A DNA stretch of 64,000 nucleotides from the NCBI RefSeq assembly GCF_002836475.1, contig NZ_PJBJ01000030.1:62001-126000 (forward strand), given 5' to 3'. Positions 18,417 to 27,105 of this stretch are shown here, piece by piece. This DNA is from Flavobacterium sp. ALD4. GTDB taxonomy: Bacteria; Bacteroidota; Bacteroidia; Flavobacteriales; Flavobacteriaceae. Positions within the stretch are counted from its first letter, which is position 1. Every line of letters starts with the position of its first letter. Below the pieces are notes generated by a model. The model saw only the letters and a program-made list of their open reading frames with translations. It was not told the DNA's origin and did not search any database. Made by a program: the position numbers and the translations under genes.

Positions 18417-19055
18417 TTATTTGTTAGGTTGAGGCGTCATTCGTAAATAAGGCTTTATTTGCTGATATCCCTTTGGAAACTTTGCAGGTATCTCGTGATC
18501 TGGAATTGAAGGAGAAATTACCACATCCTGTCCGTCTTTCCAATTTGCAGGTGTTGCAACACTATAGTCAGATGTCAACTGCAAACTATCAATAACACGG
18601 AGGATTTCATCAAAATTCCTTCCCGTCGATGCTGGGTAAGTAAGTGTCAATTTTATCTTTTTGTCAGGCCCGATTATAAAAACGGAACGAACAGTGAAGG
18701 TTTCATTTGCATTTGGATGAATCATATCATACAAATTAGCCACTTCTTTACTTTCATCAGCTATAATAGGGTATTGTAAAGTAACATTTTGAACTTCTTC
18801 AATGTCTTTTATCCACTTCAGGTGCGACTCCAGTCCATCAACACTTAATGCAATCACTTTTGTATTGCGTTTAACAAATTCAGGGTAGTAATTTGCAACG
18901 GTTCCCAACTCTGTAGTACAAACAGGAGTAAAATCGGCGGGATGTGAAAACAAAACACCCCAAGAATCCCCTAACCACTTATGAAAATTAATTTTCCCCA
19001 TTGTCGTATCTCCTTCAAAATCTGGAGCAATATCTCCTAGTCTTAGTGTTGCCAT
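18417..19055 (-). CDS. 1-Cys peroxiredoxin (Prx6 type)
   Basis: A 212-residue AhpC/TSA protein. The peroxidatic cysteine is C46 in FTPVCTTELG, with the upstream HPADFTP typical of Prx6. The C-terminal domain with PANWKDGQDVVISP and YLRMTPQP is also Prx6-like. It reduces hydroperoxides in the cytoplasm. Just upstream on the minus strand a short inverted repeat (ACTTTA-ac-TAAAGT, around 19069-19084) may be regulatory. Single gene, bounded by convergent EamA and by the MFS gene upstream. Confidence 0.94.
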   Translation of the reverse strand: MATLRLGDIAPDFEGDTTMGKINFHKWLGDSWGVLFSHPADFTPVCTTELGTVANYYPEFVKRNTKVIALSVDGLESHLKWIKDIEEVQNVTLQYPIIADESKEVANLYDMIHPNANETFTVRSVFIIGPDKKIKLTLTYPASTGRNFDEILRVIDSLQLTSDYSVATPANWKDGQDVVISPSIPDHEIPAKFPKGYQQIKPYLRMTPQPNK

Positions 19056-19132
19056 GATTACTTTCTTTTACTTTAACTAAAGTTAGTCAAAATAATAATA
19101 CATTCGACAAGTATTTCAACAATAAAACAAAA

Positions 19133-20362
19133 CTAGTGTGCGGTTGTTTTCATTTTTACATTGGGCAAAAAATACGTAAACACACCTAATAAGGGTAGAA
19201 AAGAACTGATTTTATAAACATATTCTATACTTGTCTGATCAGCCAGATAGCCCAAAAGCGCAGACCCCAAACCTCCCATTCCAAAAGCAAAACCAAAAAA
19301 TAATCCAGAAATCATACCCACTTTACCCGGCATCAATTCTTGAGCAAATACTAAAATCGCCGAAAATGCCGAAGCAATAACGATTCCTATGACCACTGAT
19401 AATATTCCGGTCCAAAACAAATTAGCATACGGCAAAAGTAGGGTAAAGGGAGCCGCTCCCAAAATTGAAACCCAAATGATGTATTTCCTTCCAAAACGAT
19501 CGCCTAAAGGTCCGCCAATTAATGTTCCCGCTGCTACAGCGGCTAAGAACAGAAATAAATGAAATTGAGATTCTTGAATACTGAGTCCAAATTTATGCAT
19601 CAGGTAAAATGTAAAGTAGCTCGACATACTGGACATATAGAAAAATTTCGAAAATATTAAAAGCAGCAACACTCCTATTGAAATTTTTATCTTTCTCTTC
19701 GAAAAAGGAACAATTTCTTCCTCGCTCGTTATTTTTTTAGAAGCACGTAAATTCAGATGATTTTGGTACCAAACGGCAATCTTAGTCAAAACGAATATTC
19801 CTAAAACACCTACTAGTACGAACCATATGATATTCGATTGTCCGTAAGGTGCCACAATTATAGCGACTAACAATGGTCCGATGGCACTTCCTGTATTGCC
19901 ACCCAACTGAAAGATGGATTGCGCCAAACCTCTTTTTCCCCCAGAGCCTAAAAAAGCGACGCGGGACGCTTCCGGATGAAATATCGACGAGCCGATACCC
20001 ACAAGAGAAACCGCCACCAATATCATCCAAAACTGAATAGATACAGATAATAATGCTAATCCAGAAATAGTAAACACCATGCCAATTGCCAATGAGTAAG
20101 GTTTTGGCTTTTTATCAGTATAAAAACCAATAAACGGTTGTAATAAAGAAGCTGTCAGCTGATATACAAACGTAATTAACCCAATTTGGGTAAAATTCAA
20201 ATTAAAATTTTCTTTTAGAATCGGATAAGCTGCTGGAATAACCGATTGCATTAAATCATTTATCAAATGAGCAAAAGCGATGGAAAACAAAACCGAATAA
20301 ATTGTTTTTTGAACTAAGCCAGGATTCTCTGATTTTGTATCAGTGGTGGAAATAGTATTCAT
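19133..20362 (-). CDS. MFS transporter, fosmidomycin-resistance (Fsr) like
   Basis: A 409-residue 12-helix major facilitator protein. The N-terminal half has LINDLMQSVIPAAYPILKE, which fits the Fsr subgroup (LVIPALPxL region), and GFYTDKKPKP is the loop 2-3 motif A equivalent; GIGSSIFHPEASRVA is also typical of Fsr. The frame is open to 20404, but that would overlap the AEC gene; the ATG at 20362 gives a short cytoplasmic N terminus and leaves 14 bases between the genes. Probably an efflux pump. Confidence 0.88.
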   Translation of the reverse strand: MNTISTTDTKSENPGLVQKTIYSVLFSIAFAHLINDLMQSVIPAAYPILKENFNLNFTQIGLITFVYQLTASLLQPFIGFYTDKKPKPYSLAIGMVFTISGLALLSVSIQFWMILVAVSLVGIGSSIFHPEASRVAFLGSGGKRGLAQSIFQLGGNTGSAIGPLLVAIIVAPYGQSNIIWFVLVGVLGIFVLTKIAVWYQNHLNLRASKKITSEEEIVPFSKRKIKISIGVLLLLIFSKFFYMSSMSSYFTFYLMHKFGLSIQESQFHLFLFLAAVAAGTLIGGPLGDRFGRKYIIWVSILGAAPFTLLLPYANLFWTGILSVVIGIVIASAFSAILVFAQELMPGKVGMISGLFFGFAFGMGGLGSALLGYLADQTSIEYVYKISSFLPLLGVFTYFLPNVKMKTTAH

Positions 20363-20376
20363 ATCGGAATAAAAAA

Positions 20377-21288
20377 TTAAAGAAAACGAAACACAAAATA
20401 CCAAAAAGCTAATGTGACAAAAGAAATAGGAATACCAAAACCAATCATCATACTACTTAAGCGAGGCTTTAAACCATGTGTAGTAGCCAATATACTGGCA
20501 GTTATCATTGGTGCCATTGCTGACTCCATGATGGCTACTTCAATCATTTTAGAATTTTGATTCAAAATTACGATGTACAACAAGTAGATTATAGCTGGCG
20601 TCAATACTAGCTTATACAACAATCCAAGTCCCAAAAATCGCCAATGTTGGCTCCTACTTTCAAAACGCAACTGCAGCCCTACCGAAACCAATGCCAATGG
20701 GGTAACTCCACTACCTACTTTTTGGAGAATATACTGTATCCATTCATGGAAATCAAAATTAAATACGTTCATCAAACAGGCTACAATAAAAGTGATAAAA
20801 GGAGGAAATAACATTATTTTTTTAAAAATCTGTATACCATTTGGCTCCCCTTTTGAGTACATGGTAGCCACTAAAATCCCTAAGGTGGAAAGCACCACGA
20901 AAGTACCCGGCTGATCAACTAATATGGCTGTTTTCATTCCTTCCTTACCGTATAGCGCTTCAATAATAGGAAACCCAAGGAAAGAGGTGTTTCCAAGGCC
21001 TGCCGTTAAGATTAAGCATCCGGTCAATTTTTTAGACCAACCATACTTATTGCCTAAAAAGCGAAATAATAGAAAGGCAACCACAAATCCAATCCATGCC
21101 ACTCCAATGGGAAATAACAGCTGATTATTCCAATGAATTTTCGGAATGTAATACAACGCCAAAGCCGGAAGGCAAACATAAATTACAATCTTATTCAATA
21201 ACTTATAAGTGCTGGTAGGAAACCTCTTTACTCTTTGTAATACAATCCCGAGAATTAGATAAAAAAAGATAAGAATAAAGTTCGTCAT
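20377..21288 (-). CDS. AEC (auxin efflux carrier) family transporter
   Basis: A 303-residue inner-membrane protein with about ten helices, starting TNFILIFFYLILGIVLQR and containing GNTSFLGFPIIEALYG, which is a hallmark of the AEC family, and near the end ESAMAPMITASILA. Bacterial members carry malate, malonate or other organic anions. It is followed on the same strand by the MFS gene, with 14 bases between, so the two may form an operon. Confidence 0.9.
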   Translation of the reverse strand: MTNFILIFFYLILGIVLQRVKRFPTSTYKLLNKIVIYVCLPALALYYIPKIHWNNQLLFPIGVAWIGFVVAFLLFRFLGNKYGWSKKLTGCLILTAGLGNTSFLGFPIIEALYGKEGMKTAILVDQPGTFVVLSTLGILVATMYSKGEPNGIQIFKKIMLFPPFITFIVACLMNVFNFDFHEWIQYILQKVGSGVTPLALVSVGLQLRFESRSQHWRFLGLGLLYKLVLTPAIIYLLYIVILNQNSKMIEVAIMESAMAPMITASILATTHGLKPRLSSMMIGFGIPISFVTLAFWYFVFRFL

Positions 21289-21475
21289 AGCGTAATAAAT
21301 ATTACCGCTAAATTAACACTATCACTTGGTATAACTCTTACTATTTTAAATTGTAATAAACTTTTTTTCAACAAGTAGATTTGAATAGGATTTGATAAAT
21401 TATTCTCTTTAAAAAACAGATAAAGTTCTAATAATTCATGTTTAAGTGCTAATTTTACTAAAATGACTTTAAGCT

Positions 21476-22564
21476 TTGGAAAACGACAAAATAAAACAAA
21501 CTGCCCGCAGTGAGAAAGCTGGAATTTCACAGCCAGAAATTTTTAGCCCGTCTGTTGTAAAAAACATTCAAAAATACAGAAAAATACAGCCTTCATCTGA
21601 AGAACTAGTTAAGGGCATTTTATCGGGTAATATAACCGCTTTAAGTCGGGCCATTACTTTGATAGAAAGTACAAATCCAGCTCATTTGATTAAAGCCAAT
21701 ACCGTCATTAAGGCCTGTTTACTTCATGCGAAAAAATCAGTTCGAATAGGGATAACTGGTGTTCCAGGTGTTGGTAAAAGCACGTTCATAGAAGCGTTTG
21801 GAAAACATTTAACCGGATTAGGAAAAAAAGTAGCTGTACTCACTGTTGATCCTAGCAGTACTATATCACATGGAAGTATTTTGGGAGATAAAACTCGTAT
21901 GGAGGAATTAGTCAAAGACAGAAACGCCTACATTCGCCCCTCTGCGTCAGGAGACACATTAGGTGGTGTAGCCAGAAAAACACGCGAAACAATTACACTT
22001 TGCGAAGCTAGCGGCTTTGACACGATCATCATAGAAACAGTAGGTGTAGGCCAAAGCGAGACAGCGGTACACAGTATGGTGGATTTCTTTTTGTTACTAA
22101 AAATTGCCGGAGCCGGTGATGAATTGCAAGGTATTAAAAGAGGCATTATGGAAATGGCAGATGCAATTGTCATCAATAAAGCGGATGGCGATAATATTCG
22201 CAAATCGAAACTTGCGAAAACGGAGTTTAACAGGGCACTACATCTGTTTCCAGCAAAAAAATCAGGTTGGATACCCACAACAGCAACCTGTAGTGCAATT
22301 ACTTTAGAGGGAATACCAGACGTTTGGGACACGATTGCAAAATTTATCGAACAAACGAAAGGCAACGATTATTTTAACGTAAAACGTTCGCAACAAAATG
22401 AATATTGGATGCTAGAAACCATCAACGAACAACTGAAACTAAATTTTTATAACAATACCGAAATTCAAACATTATTGGAATCAAATAAAAAAGCGGTGCA
22501 AAACGGTGAAATATCACCATTTGCAGCCGCCCAGTTATTGTTAGAAAAATATTTTAAAGAGTAA
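21476..22564 (+). CDS. meaB: Methylmalonyl-CoA mutase-associated GTPase
   Basis: A 362-residue G3E-family GTPase that loads and protects adenosylcobalamin in methylmalonyl-CoA mutase. The P-loop ITGVPGVGKST spans about 93-103, switch regions DPSS and RPSASGDTLGGVARKTRE follow, with ETVGVGQSE and the base-recognition NKAD later. The start is TTG at 21476; a stop codon lies directly upstream in frame and no earlier start is possible. The mutase subunits are about 35 kb away at 57131-60689, so the chaperone and enzyme are not in one operon here. Confidence 0.95.
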   Translation: MENDKIKQTARSEKAGISQPEIFSPSVVKNIQKYRKIQPSSEELVKGILSGNITALSRAITLIESTNPAHLIKANTVIKACLLHAKKSVRIGITGVPGVGKSTFIEAFGKHLTGLGKKVAVLTVDPSSTISHGSILGDKTRMEELVKDRNAYIRPSASGDTLGGVARKTRETITLCEASGFDTIIIETVGVGQSETAVHSMVDFFLLLKIAGAGDELQGIKRGIMEMADAIVINKADGDNIRKSKLAKTEFNRALHLFPAKKSGWIPTTATCSAITLEGIPDVWDTIAKFIEQTKGNDYFNVKRSQQNEYWMLETINEQLKLNFYNNTEIQTLLESNKKAVQNGEISPFAAAQLLLEKYFKE

Positions 22565-22616
22565 ATCCATTTGATATATCATTTAGATTCACATTAAAAG
22601 AAATATTTATTAATGG

Positions 22617-22847
22617 TTACTCTTTCTCGTAACGTTCCATTTCTCTATCATAAAATTCATTAGCCAATACTATCAATCCTTCCATTTCGAGATTTAACTC
22701 CCCTTCATCAAGATCCTCAGCTTCTTCAATAAATTCTACTTCATCGTCTTTAAGGTTAATTATGAATCTTGGATAATCTAAGTGAACGATAAAAATATCT
22801 TCCTGAAAATCAGTGTTATCGCCTAATAAAAATTTGGGTAATTCCAT
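22617..22847 (-). CDS. Small acidic conserved protein (function unknown)
   Basis: A 76-residue, strongly acidic protein (many D/E, for example EFIEEAEDLDEGELNLEMEG) starting MELPKFLLGDNTD. I recognise this as a small conserved flavobacterial protein without a known role. No signal peptide, membrane helix or metal motif. It lies downstream of a perfect inverted repeat (22881-22910) and the prohibitin gene, same strand, so it may be read as the last gene of that unit. Confidence 0.7.
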   Translation of the reverse strand: MELPKFLLGDNTDFQEDIFIVHLDYPRFIINLKDDEVEFIEEAEDLDEGELNLEMEGLIVLANEFYDREMERYEKE

Positions 22848-22880
22848 TTATAAATGTTAAATCATTAATTACTAAATTCA

Positions 22881-22910
22881 TTGCAACGATTAAGCTAATA
22901 ATCGTTGCAA
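22881..22910. promoter_or_regulatory. Perfect 12-bp inverted repeat, role undecided
   Basis: The arms 22881-22892 (ttgcaacgatta) and 22899-22910 (taatcgttgcaa) are exact complements with a 6-base loop. It lies 10 bases after the prohibitin stop and 33 bases before the small acidic gene (both minus). There is no T-run on either side, so a plain rho-independent terminator is doubtful; an mRNA-stabilising hairpin, attenuator or protein site are alternatives. Confidence 0.5.
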
Positions 22911-22920
22911 CAAATATAAT

Positions 22921-23829
22921 CTATTTATCAGAAAGAATGATTGAAGAACTCCCCTTACCATCCATAAAAATAATTTTCGTGTTTGGTGATGCGGCCAATT
23001 CTTTTTGTGCTTTTATAGATTCATATTGTAATTGCTTCTGTGTTAACCCAAGTGAAATAATTCTTTGGTAATCAGCAATACCTTGCGCTTCCACTCTTTT
23101 ACGTTCTGCTTCTTGTTTTTCTTTTTGAAGCACGAATGTCATTTTTTGCGCATCTTGTTCCGCATTAATTTTGCTTTCAATAGATGCTTTTACAGAAGCT
23201 GGCAAATTGATGTTTCTTATCAATAATTGCTCAAGAATTAAACCTCTTGATTTAAAATCGGCTTCAATAGTTTTAAAAATACGATCTTGAAACTCAATTC
23301 TTTTAGTAGAATACAAGGCTACTGCATCGTAGTAAACTGCATTGTCACGGATACGTGTTCTAGTTACCGGTCTTACAATTTTATCAATATAATTAACCCC
23401 TATTTCTTTAAATATTGTTGGAGCGTCTATACCGGACACACGGTATAAAACCGTTAAATCAATCACCACCTCAAGTCCATCATTTGACAGTACTCGAATG
23501 GCATCATCACCTTGTTGAGCTCCTTCAGACTGGGATGAAGACATCGTGTAATTTTGGGTTTGAATATCAAAGTCCGTAACATCCAGAAGTGGATTAATTA
23601 CATTCAGACCACTTGTAAGAATCTCCGGCTGTACACTTCCATACAAAGATGTTACTCCTACCGTTCCCGCATTAATTTGCTTAAATGCTGATGTAAAAAT
23701 TCCTCCAACAATTAATAAAATACCGATAATTTTAAAAAGATTTGAAAATTTCGATAATGGATTTTGATCCGTTTTTAAAGTAAAGCTAGTAACCACTAAG
23801 ATTAAGCCTAGAATAATAAGTATTATCAT
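22921..23829 (-). CDS. Prohibitin/SPFH domain membrane protein
   Basis: A 302-residue protein. Two N-terminal hydrophobic stretches (about 1-20 and 33-50) anchor it, and the SPFH domain follows (GTVGVTSLYGSVQPEILTSGLN). The later part is a helical coiled-coil region (SIESKINAEQDAQKMTFVLQ, then KEKQEAERKRVEAQ), as in prohibitins. Prohibitins form ring-like membrane assemblies that modulate FtsH proteases or organise the membrane; here only the architecture is visible. Next gene on the same strand is the small acidic protein. Confidence 0.92.
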   Translation of the reverse strand: MIILIILGLILVVTSFTLKTDQNPLSKFSNLFKIIGILLIVGGIFTSAFKQINAGTVGVTSLYGSVQPEILTSGLNVINPLLDVTDFDIQTQNYTMSSSQSEGAQQGDDAIRVLSNDGLEVVIDLTVLYRVSGIDAPTIFKEIGVNYIDKIVRPVTRTRIRDNAVYYDAVALYSTKRIEFQDRIFKTIEADFKSRGLILEQLLIRNINLPASVKASIESKINAEQDAQKMTFVLQKEKQEAERKRVEAQGIADYQRIISLGLTQKQLQYESIKAQKELAASPNTKIIFMDGKGSSSIILSDK

Positions 23830-23903
23830 GTGTTTTAATTTTGAATGCTTATTAGCCTTGAAAGACCAATAAACGAATTAGAAGTAACAATGTTTGAACA
23901 ACA

Positions 23904-25286
23904 TTATTTTATAGATTTCTCCAATACTAACTTTTTTGTTAGTCGAGAAAAGCGAAGATACAAAAATAAAGCGGCAATAGATAATCCTACCAGTAATCCT
24001 ATCCAAATCCCAGCAGCTTTCAAATCAGTATACAAGCCCAAGTAAATTGAAATCGGAAAACCAACAACCCAATACGCCACAAATGTAATATACATCGGTA
24101 CTTTCACATCCTGCAAACCTCTTAAAGCGCCTAAAACAACAACCTGAATTCCGTCCGAGATTTGGAAAAATGCCGCCACAAATAATAGTTGAGAGGCTAT
24201 TTCAATAACTTCCTTGGTCTCACCCAGATGCTTCATATCATTGACATTCACAAATAACTGAGGTAAATATTGATGAAAAACTACAAAAATAAGAGCAAAT
24301 ACAGTCTCAAGAAGTATTGCCAATAAGAATATAGATCGCGCCACTAGCTGCAATTTAACATAATCCATCAGTCCTTTCTGATTCCCCACTCTAATCGTTA
24401 CAGCCACACTCAAACCCATGGCAAACATAAAAGTCAAAGAAGATAAACTCAACGCAATCTGATTAGCAGCTAGGCTCGTCGTTCCCAAAAGTCCAGAAAG
24501 CCAAATTGCCCCTGTAAACAAACCTACCTCAAAAAACATTTGCATAGAAGAAGGAAAACCTAAGCTGATAATCTTATTGAGCATTTTTTTCTTGATTTCT
24601 TTTAAACTAAAGTTTTCAAAATAGGGATGAAATTTTGGTTTTCTAATCAGGATGTAATGCATAAAAACTAACATAACAATACGAGAAACAATCGTACCAA
24701 TCGCAGCTCCCACAATTCCCATTTTAGGAAAAACCCAAATCCCGTAAATCAAGAAGTAATTGATAACCACATTAATGATATTCCCAATGATCGTTGCCCA
24801 CATAGAGCTTTTAGTATCTGATTTCCCATCAGCAAATTGCTTGTAAGCCTGAAAAATAATAAGTGGAACAAGTGAGAAAGCAACGATATCAAGATAAGGC
24901 TTTGCCATTTCGACCACAATATCCGGTTGACCCATTAAAGAGATTAAAGGCTTAAAAAAGAATATAATCAGAAATAATGTGAAACCTAAAATCGTGCATA
25001 AAAATAACCCATGATGAAATACGCTTCTTCCCTCTTCAACATTATTATTCCCGTCAGTTTCTGCTGCCAATGGAGTTATGGCCGTAGAAAAACCAATACC
25101 TAATGACAGGGCTATAAAAATAAAACTATTACCTAAAGAAACCGCTGCCAACTCTGTTGGCCCTAGTTGTCCTACCATAACATTGTCTACGATTCCAACA
25201 ATTGTATGTCCTATCATCCCCAAAATGATTGGATAGGCTAGCCTTAAATTATAAGAAAACTCTTGAGTATATTTAGAAAAATTCAC
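23904..25286 (-). CDS. MATE family efflux transporter (NorM type)
   Basis: A ~460-residue 12-helix MATE protein, Na+ or H+ driven export of cationic compounds. Two MatE halves are visible: GIVDNVMVGQLGPTELAAVSLG in the first and GLLGTTSLAANQIALSLSSL in the second. The frame is open to a TTG at 25307, but that TTG is part of a TATATTTG promoter box; the GTG at 25286 (then NFSKYTQEF) is therefore preferred. The TTG start would add seven residues. Confidence 0.9.
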   Translation of the reverse strand: MNFSKYTQEFSYNLRLAYPIILGMIGHTIVGIVDNVMVGQLGPTELAAVSLGNSFIFIALSLGIGFSTAITPLAAETDGNNNVEEGRSVFHHGLFLCTILGFTLFLIIFFFKPLISLMGQPDIVVEMAKPYLDIVAFSLVPLIIFQAYKQFADGKSDTKSSMWATIIGNIINVVINYFLIYGIWVFPKMGIVGAAIGTIVSRIVMLVFMHYILIRKPKFHPYFENFSLKEIKKKMLNKIISLGFPSSMQMFFEVGLFTGAIWLSGLLGTTSLAANQIALSLSSLTFMFAMGLSVAVTIRVGNQKGLMDYVKLQLVARSIFLLAILLETVFALIFVVFHQYLPQLFVNVNDMKHLGETKEVIEIASQLLFVAAFFQISDGIQVVVLGALRGLQDVKVPMYITFVAYWVVGFPISIYLGLYTDLKAAGIWIGLLVGLSIAALFLYLRFSRLTKKLVLEKSIK

Positions 25287-25304
25287 TTTACTATTTTTTG
25301 ATGG

Positions 25305-25312
25305 CAAATATA
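25305..25312 (-). promoter_or_regulatory. -7 box TATATTTG for the MATE gene
   Basis: Exact TAnnTTTG match on the minus strand about 19 bases before the GTG at 25286. It overlaps the TTG at 25307, which argues against that codon as the start. Confidence 0.5.
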
Positions 25313-25389
25313 ATTAGAAGCTTTTGATTGTTCCGGAATTATATAAGAAAATCAGATAATTCTATAACTTTTCAAGCTTTTCATCGATA

Positions 25390-25397
25390 TACATTTG
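25390..25397 (+). promoter_or_regulatory. -7 box TACATTTG for the outer-membrane barrel gene
   Basis: Exact TAnnTTTG match about 70 bases upstream of the ATG at 25468. No clear -33 element. Confidence 0.45.
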
Positions 25398-25467
25398 CAC
25401 CAGTCACCTTGATGGTATTTAAACAACCCGAAAAGACGAAATTTTATTTAACAATATAATTCATATT

Positions 25468-25992
25468 ATGAAAACTGCAGGAAAAATTAAAATGGTATTC
25501 GCTTTAGCAATCACAATGATGTTTGCAAGTAATGTACAAGCTCAAGAAACAAAAGAAGTGAAAAATTACGATCAAGGATTCCGTTTAGGGATAGGTCTTA
25601 ATGGAGGGGTACCTACGAATACAGATTTTTACAACTATTCTTTAGGTGCTGATGTTAGACTTCAATATGACTTATCTGAAAGAACATCTTTAACTTTAAC
25701 TACTGGTTTTACTAACTTGTTTATTAACAACGGTGTTAAAGATTTAGGTTTCATTCCAGTAAAAGCTGGTTTCAAGGCATTCGTATGGGAAGACCAATTT
25801 TATGTGTTAGGTGAAATAGGTGGTGGGCTAGCGGTAACAAACACTGATGTAAACAAAAAAAATACGTACTTATGGGCTCCAGGTCTTGGATATGCTACTA
25901 AAGATATTGACGTAAGTGTGCGTTATGAAGCATATACAGAATATGATACAAACCAGATAGCGCTTCGTGTAGCTTATGGTTTTAAACTATAA
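25468..25992 (+). CDS. Small outer-membrane beta-barrel protein
   Basis: A 174-residue protein with a signal peptide ending near residue 25 (NVQAQE). The mature part alternates polar and hydrophobic residues in short strands (FRLGIGLNGGVP, YDLSERTSLTLTTGFTNLF, DVSVRYEAYTEY, IALRVAYGFKL) and ends in an aromatic/hydrophobic final strand, as in OmpW/OmpX-like or porin-family PF13568 barrels. Role unknown, possibly an abundant surface protein. It has its own promoter and a strong terminator. Confidence 0.85.
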   Translation: MKTAGKIKMVFALAITMMFASNVQAQETKEVKNYDQGFRLGIGLNGGVPTNTDFYNYSLGADVRLQYDLSERTSLTLTTGFTNLFINNGVKDLGFIPVKAGFKAFVWEDQFYVLGEIGGGLAVTNTDVNKKNTYLWAPGLGYATKDIDVSVRYEAYTEYDTNQIALRVAYGFKL

Positions 25993-26010
25993 TATTCTTT
26001 TGAATTAGTA

Positions 26011-26044
26011 AAAAAAATGCTCTGAATTTCAGAGCATTTTTTTT
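26011..26044. terminator. Bidirectional terminator between barrel gene and ppk2
   Basis: Stem tgctctgaa (26018-26026) / ttcagagca (26028-26036), flanked by seven A on the left and eight T on the right, so it can end both convergent transcripts. Confidence 0.9.
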
Positions 26045-26921
26045 ATTCTTTTGCCAAAATATCTTTGTATAACTCAATGTTTTCCTGAATTTCATCATCC
26101 ATTTCCGGCATTTGAATATCCGTATGTTTTTGCATTTCCTCCCAAATAATTTTACCCACGATATAGCGGCACATTTCTTTATCGTCTGCAGGAATTACGT
26201 ACCAAGGCGCATACGCCGTAGAAGTATTGTTTATCGCTTCTTCATAATAACGCATATAATCATCCCAACGCTCTCTTTCTTTAAGATCCCCGACGGAGAA
26301 CTTCCAATTGTGTTTTTTTTCTTCTAAACGTCTCAATAAGCGCGCTCTTTGCTCCTCTTTGCTCATATGGAGAAAGAATTTCAGAATAATAGTTCCGTTT
26401 TGGGTAATGTGTTTCTCAAAATTCCTAATTTGCTCCATCCTGTTTTCCCAAAAGGCAGGTGTAATCGATGAAACGTCTTCTATCCCCGGTAAGTTTTCAT
26501 TTAAAATATATTCAGGATGCACCCTGGTAACTAGTACATTCTCATAATGCGTTCTATTAAAAACGGCAAATTTTCCTTTTTCCGGTAATGCCAAATAATG
26601 GCGCCATAAATAATCATGTTCCAGCTCGTTCGAATTAGGTGTTTTAAAACTATGCACCACAACCCCTCGCGAATTAAAGTACTTAAAAACTTCTCGAATC
26701 AAACTGTCTTTCCCTGAAGTATCCATGCCCTGCAAACATATCAAAACCCCATACCTGTTGTGGGCGTACATCGTATCCTGCAAATCACTCAACTTATCGA
26801 TGATATCCTCTAATTTATCCTTTTTTTTGTCATCACTCGCACCACTATCTAAATTAGTCGGAAGTTTTGACAACTCTATCTTGTTATTAACTTTAAAATC
26901 TTCCAGATTAATTGATTTCAT
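26043..26921 (-). CDS. ppk2: Polyphosphate kinase 2 family protein
   Basis: A 292-residue single-domain PPK2. The Walker A is LQGMDTSGKDS (G65-S73), the lid-forming Walker B-like DYLWRHY and FNRTHYENVLV are conserved, and RLEEKKHNWKFS with ERERWDDYMRYYEE closes the catalytic core. Such enzymes move phosphate between polyphosphate and (d)NDP/NMP. Class I (NDP kinase direction) is likely from the single domain. A TATATTTG promoter box lies upstream. Confidence 0.92.
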   Translation of the reverse strand: MKSINLEDFKVNNKIELSKLPTNLDSGASDDKKKDKLEDIIDKLSDLQDTMYAHNRYGVLICLQGMDTSGKDSLIREVFKYFNSRGVVVHSFKTPNSNELEHDYLWRHYLALPEKGKFAVFNRTHYENVLVTRVHPEYILNENLPGIEDVSSITPAFWENRMEQIRNFEKHITQNGTIILKFFLHMSKEEQRARLLRRLEEKKHNWKFSVGDLKERERWDDYMRYYEEAINNTSTAYAPWYVIPADDKEMCRYIVGKIIWEEMQKHTDIQMPEMDDEIQENIELYKDILAKE

Positions 26922-26946
26922 AGGGAATACTTTATCTTTACTTTCT

Positions 26947-26954
26947 CAAATATA
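26947..26954 (-). promoter_or_regulatory. -7 box TATATTTG for ppk2
   Basis: Exact TAnnTTTG match on the minus strand about 25 bases before the ATG at 26921. No clear -33 element. The dispersed repeat copy starts 34 bases further up. Confidence 0.5.
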
Positions 26955-26987
26955 ACGAATAATCAGGACTACTCTTGATAATTTTTT

Positions 26988-27083
26988 GGAGCTTTTTCCA
27001 GCTATCCACTTCAATCTATTGTGCCGCCCCCGAAGCTTCGGGACCTGGCACAATAGGATTTTCGCTGCTATCTGGGCTAGGGG
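26988..27083 (+). repeat. Dispersed two-block repeat, copy A
   Basis: The left block GGAGCTTTTTCCAGCTATCC begins at 26988, and the right block CGCTGCTATCTGGGCTAG is at 27063-27080. Between them lies a GC-rich hairpin: arms 27016-27025 (ctattgtgcc) and 27047-27056 (ggcacaatag) around the palindrome cccgaagcttcggg (27029-27042). The same two blocks occur on the minus strand at 55808-55951 with an unrelated centre. Both blocks contain GCTATC as a direct repeat. The sequence is much richer in G+C than its surroundings and is not coding. Confidence 0.75.
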
Positions 27084-27105
27084 TTTACGTTTTCAACATC
27101 TAATT

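Noticed and set aside
20363..20404. Longer MFS N terminus
   Set aside because: It would overlap the AEC transporter gene and adds no family-like sequence.
26986..27105. Longer N terminus of the DUF6929-like gene
   Set aside because: That stretch is the dispersed repeat, read through by chance.
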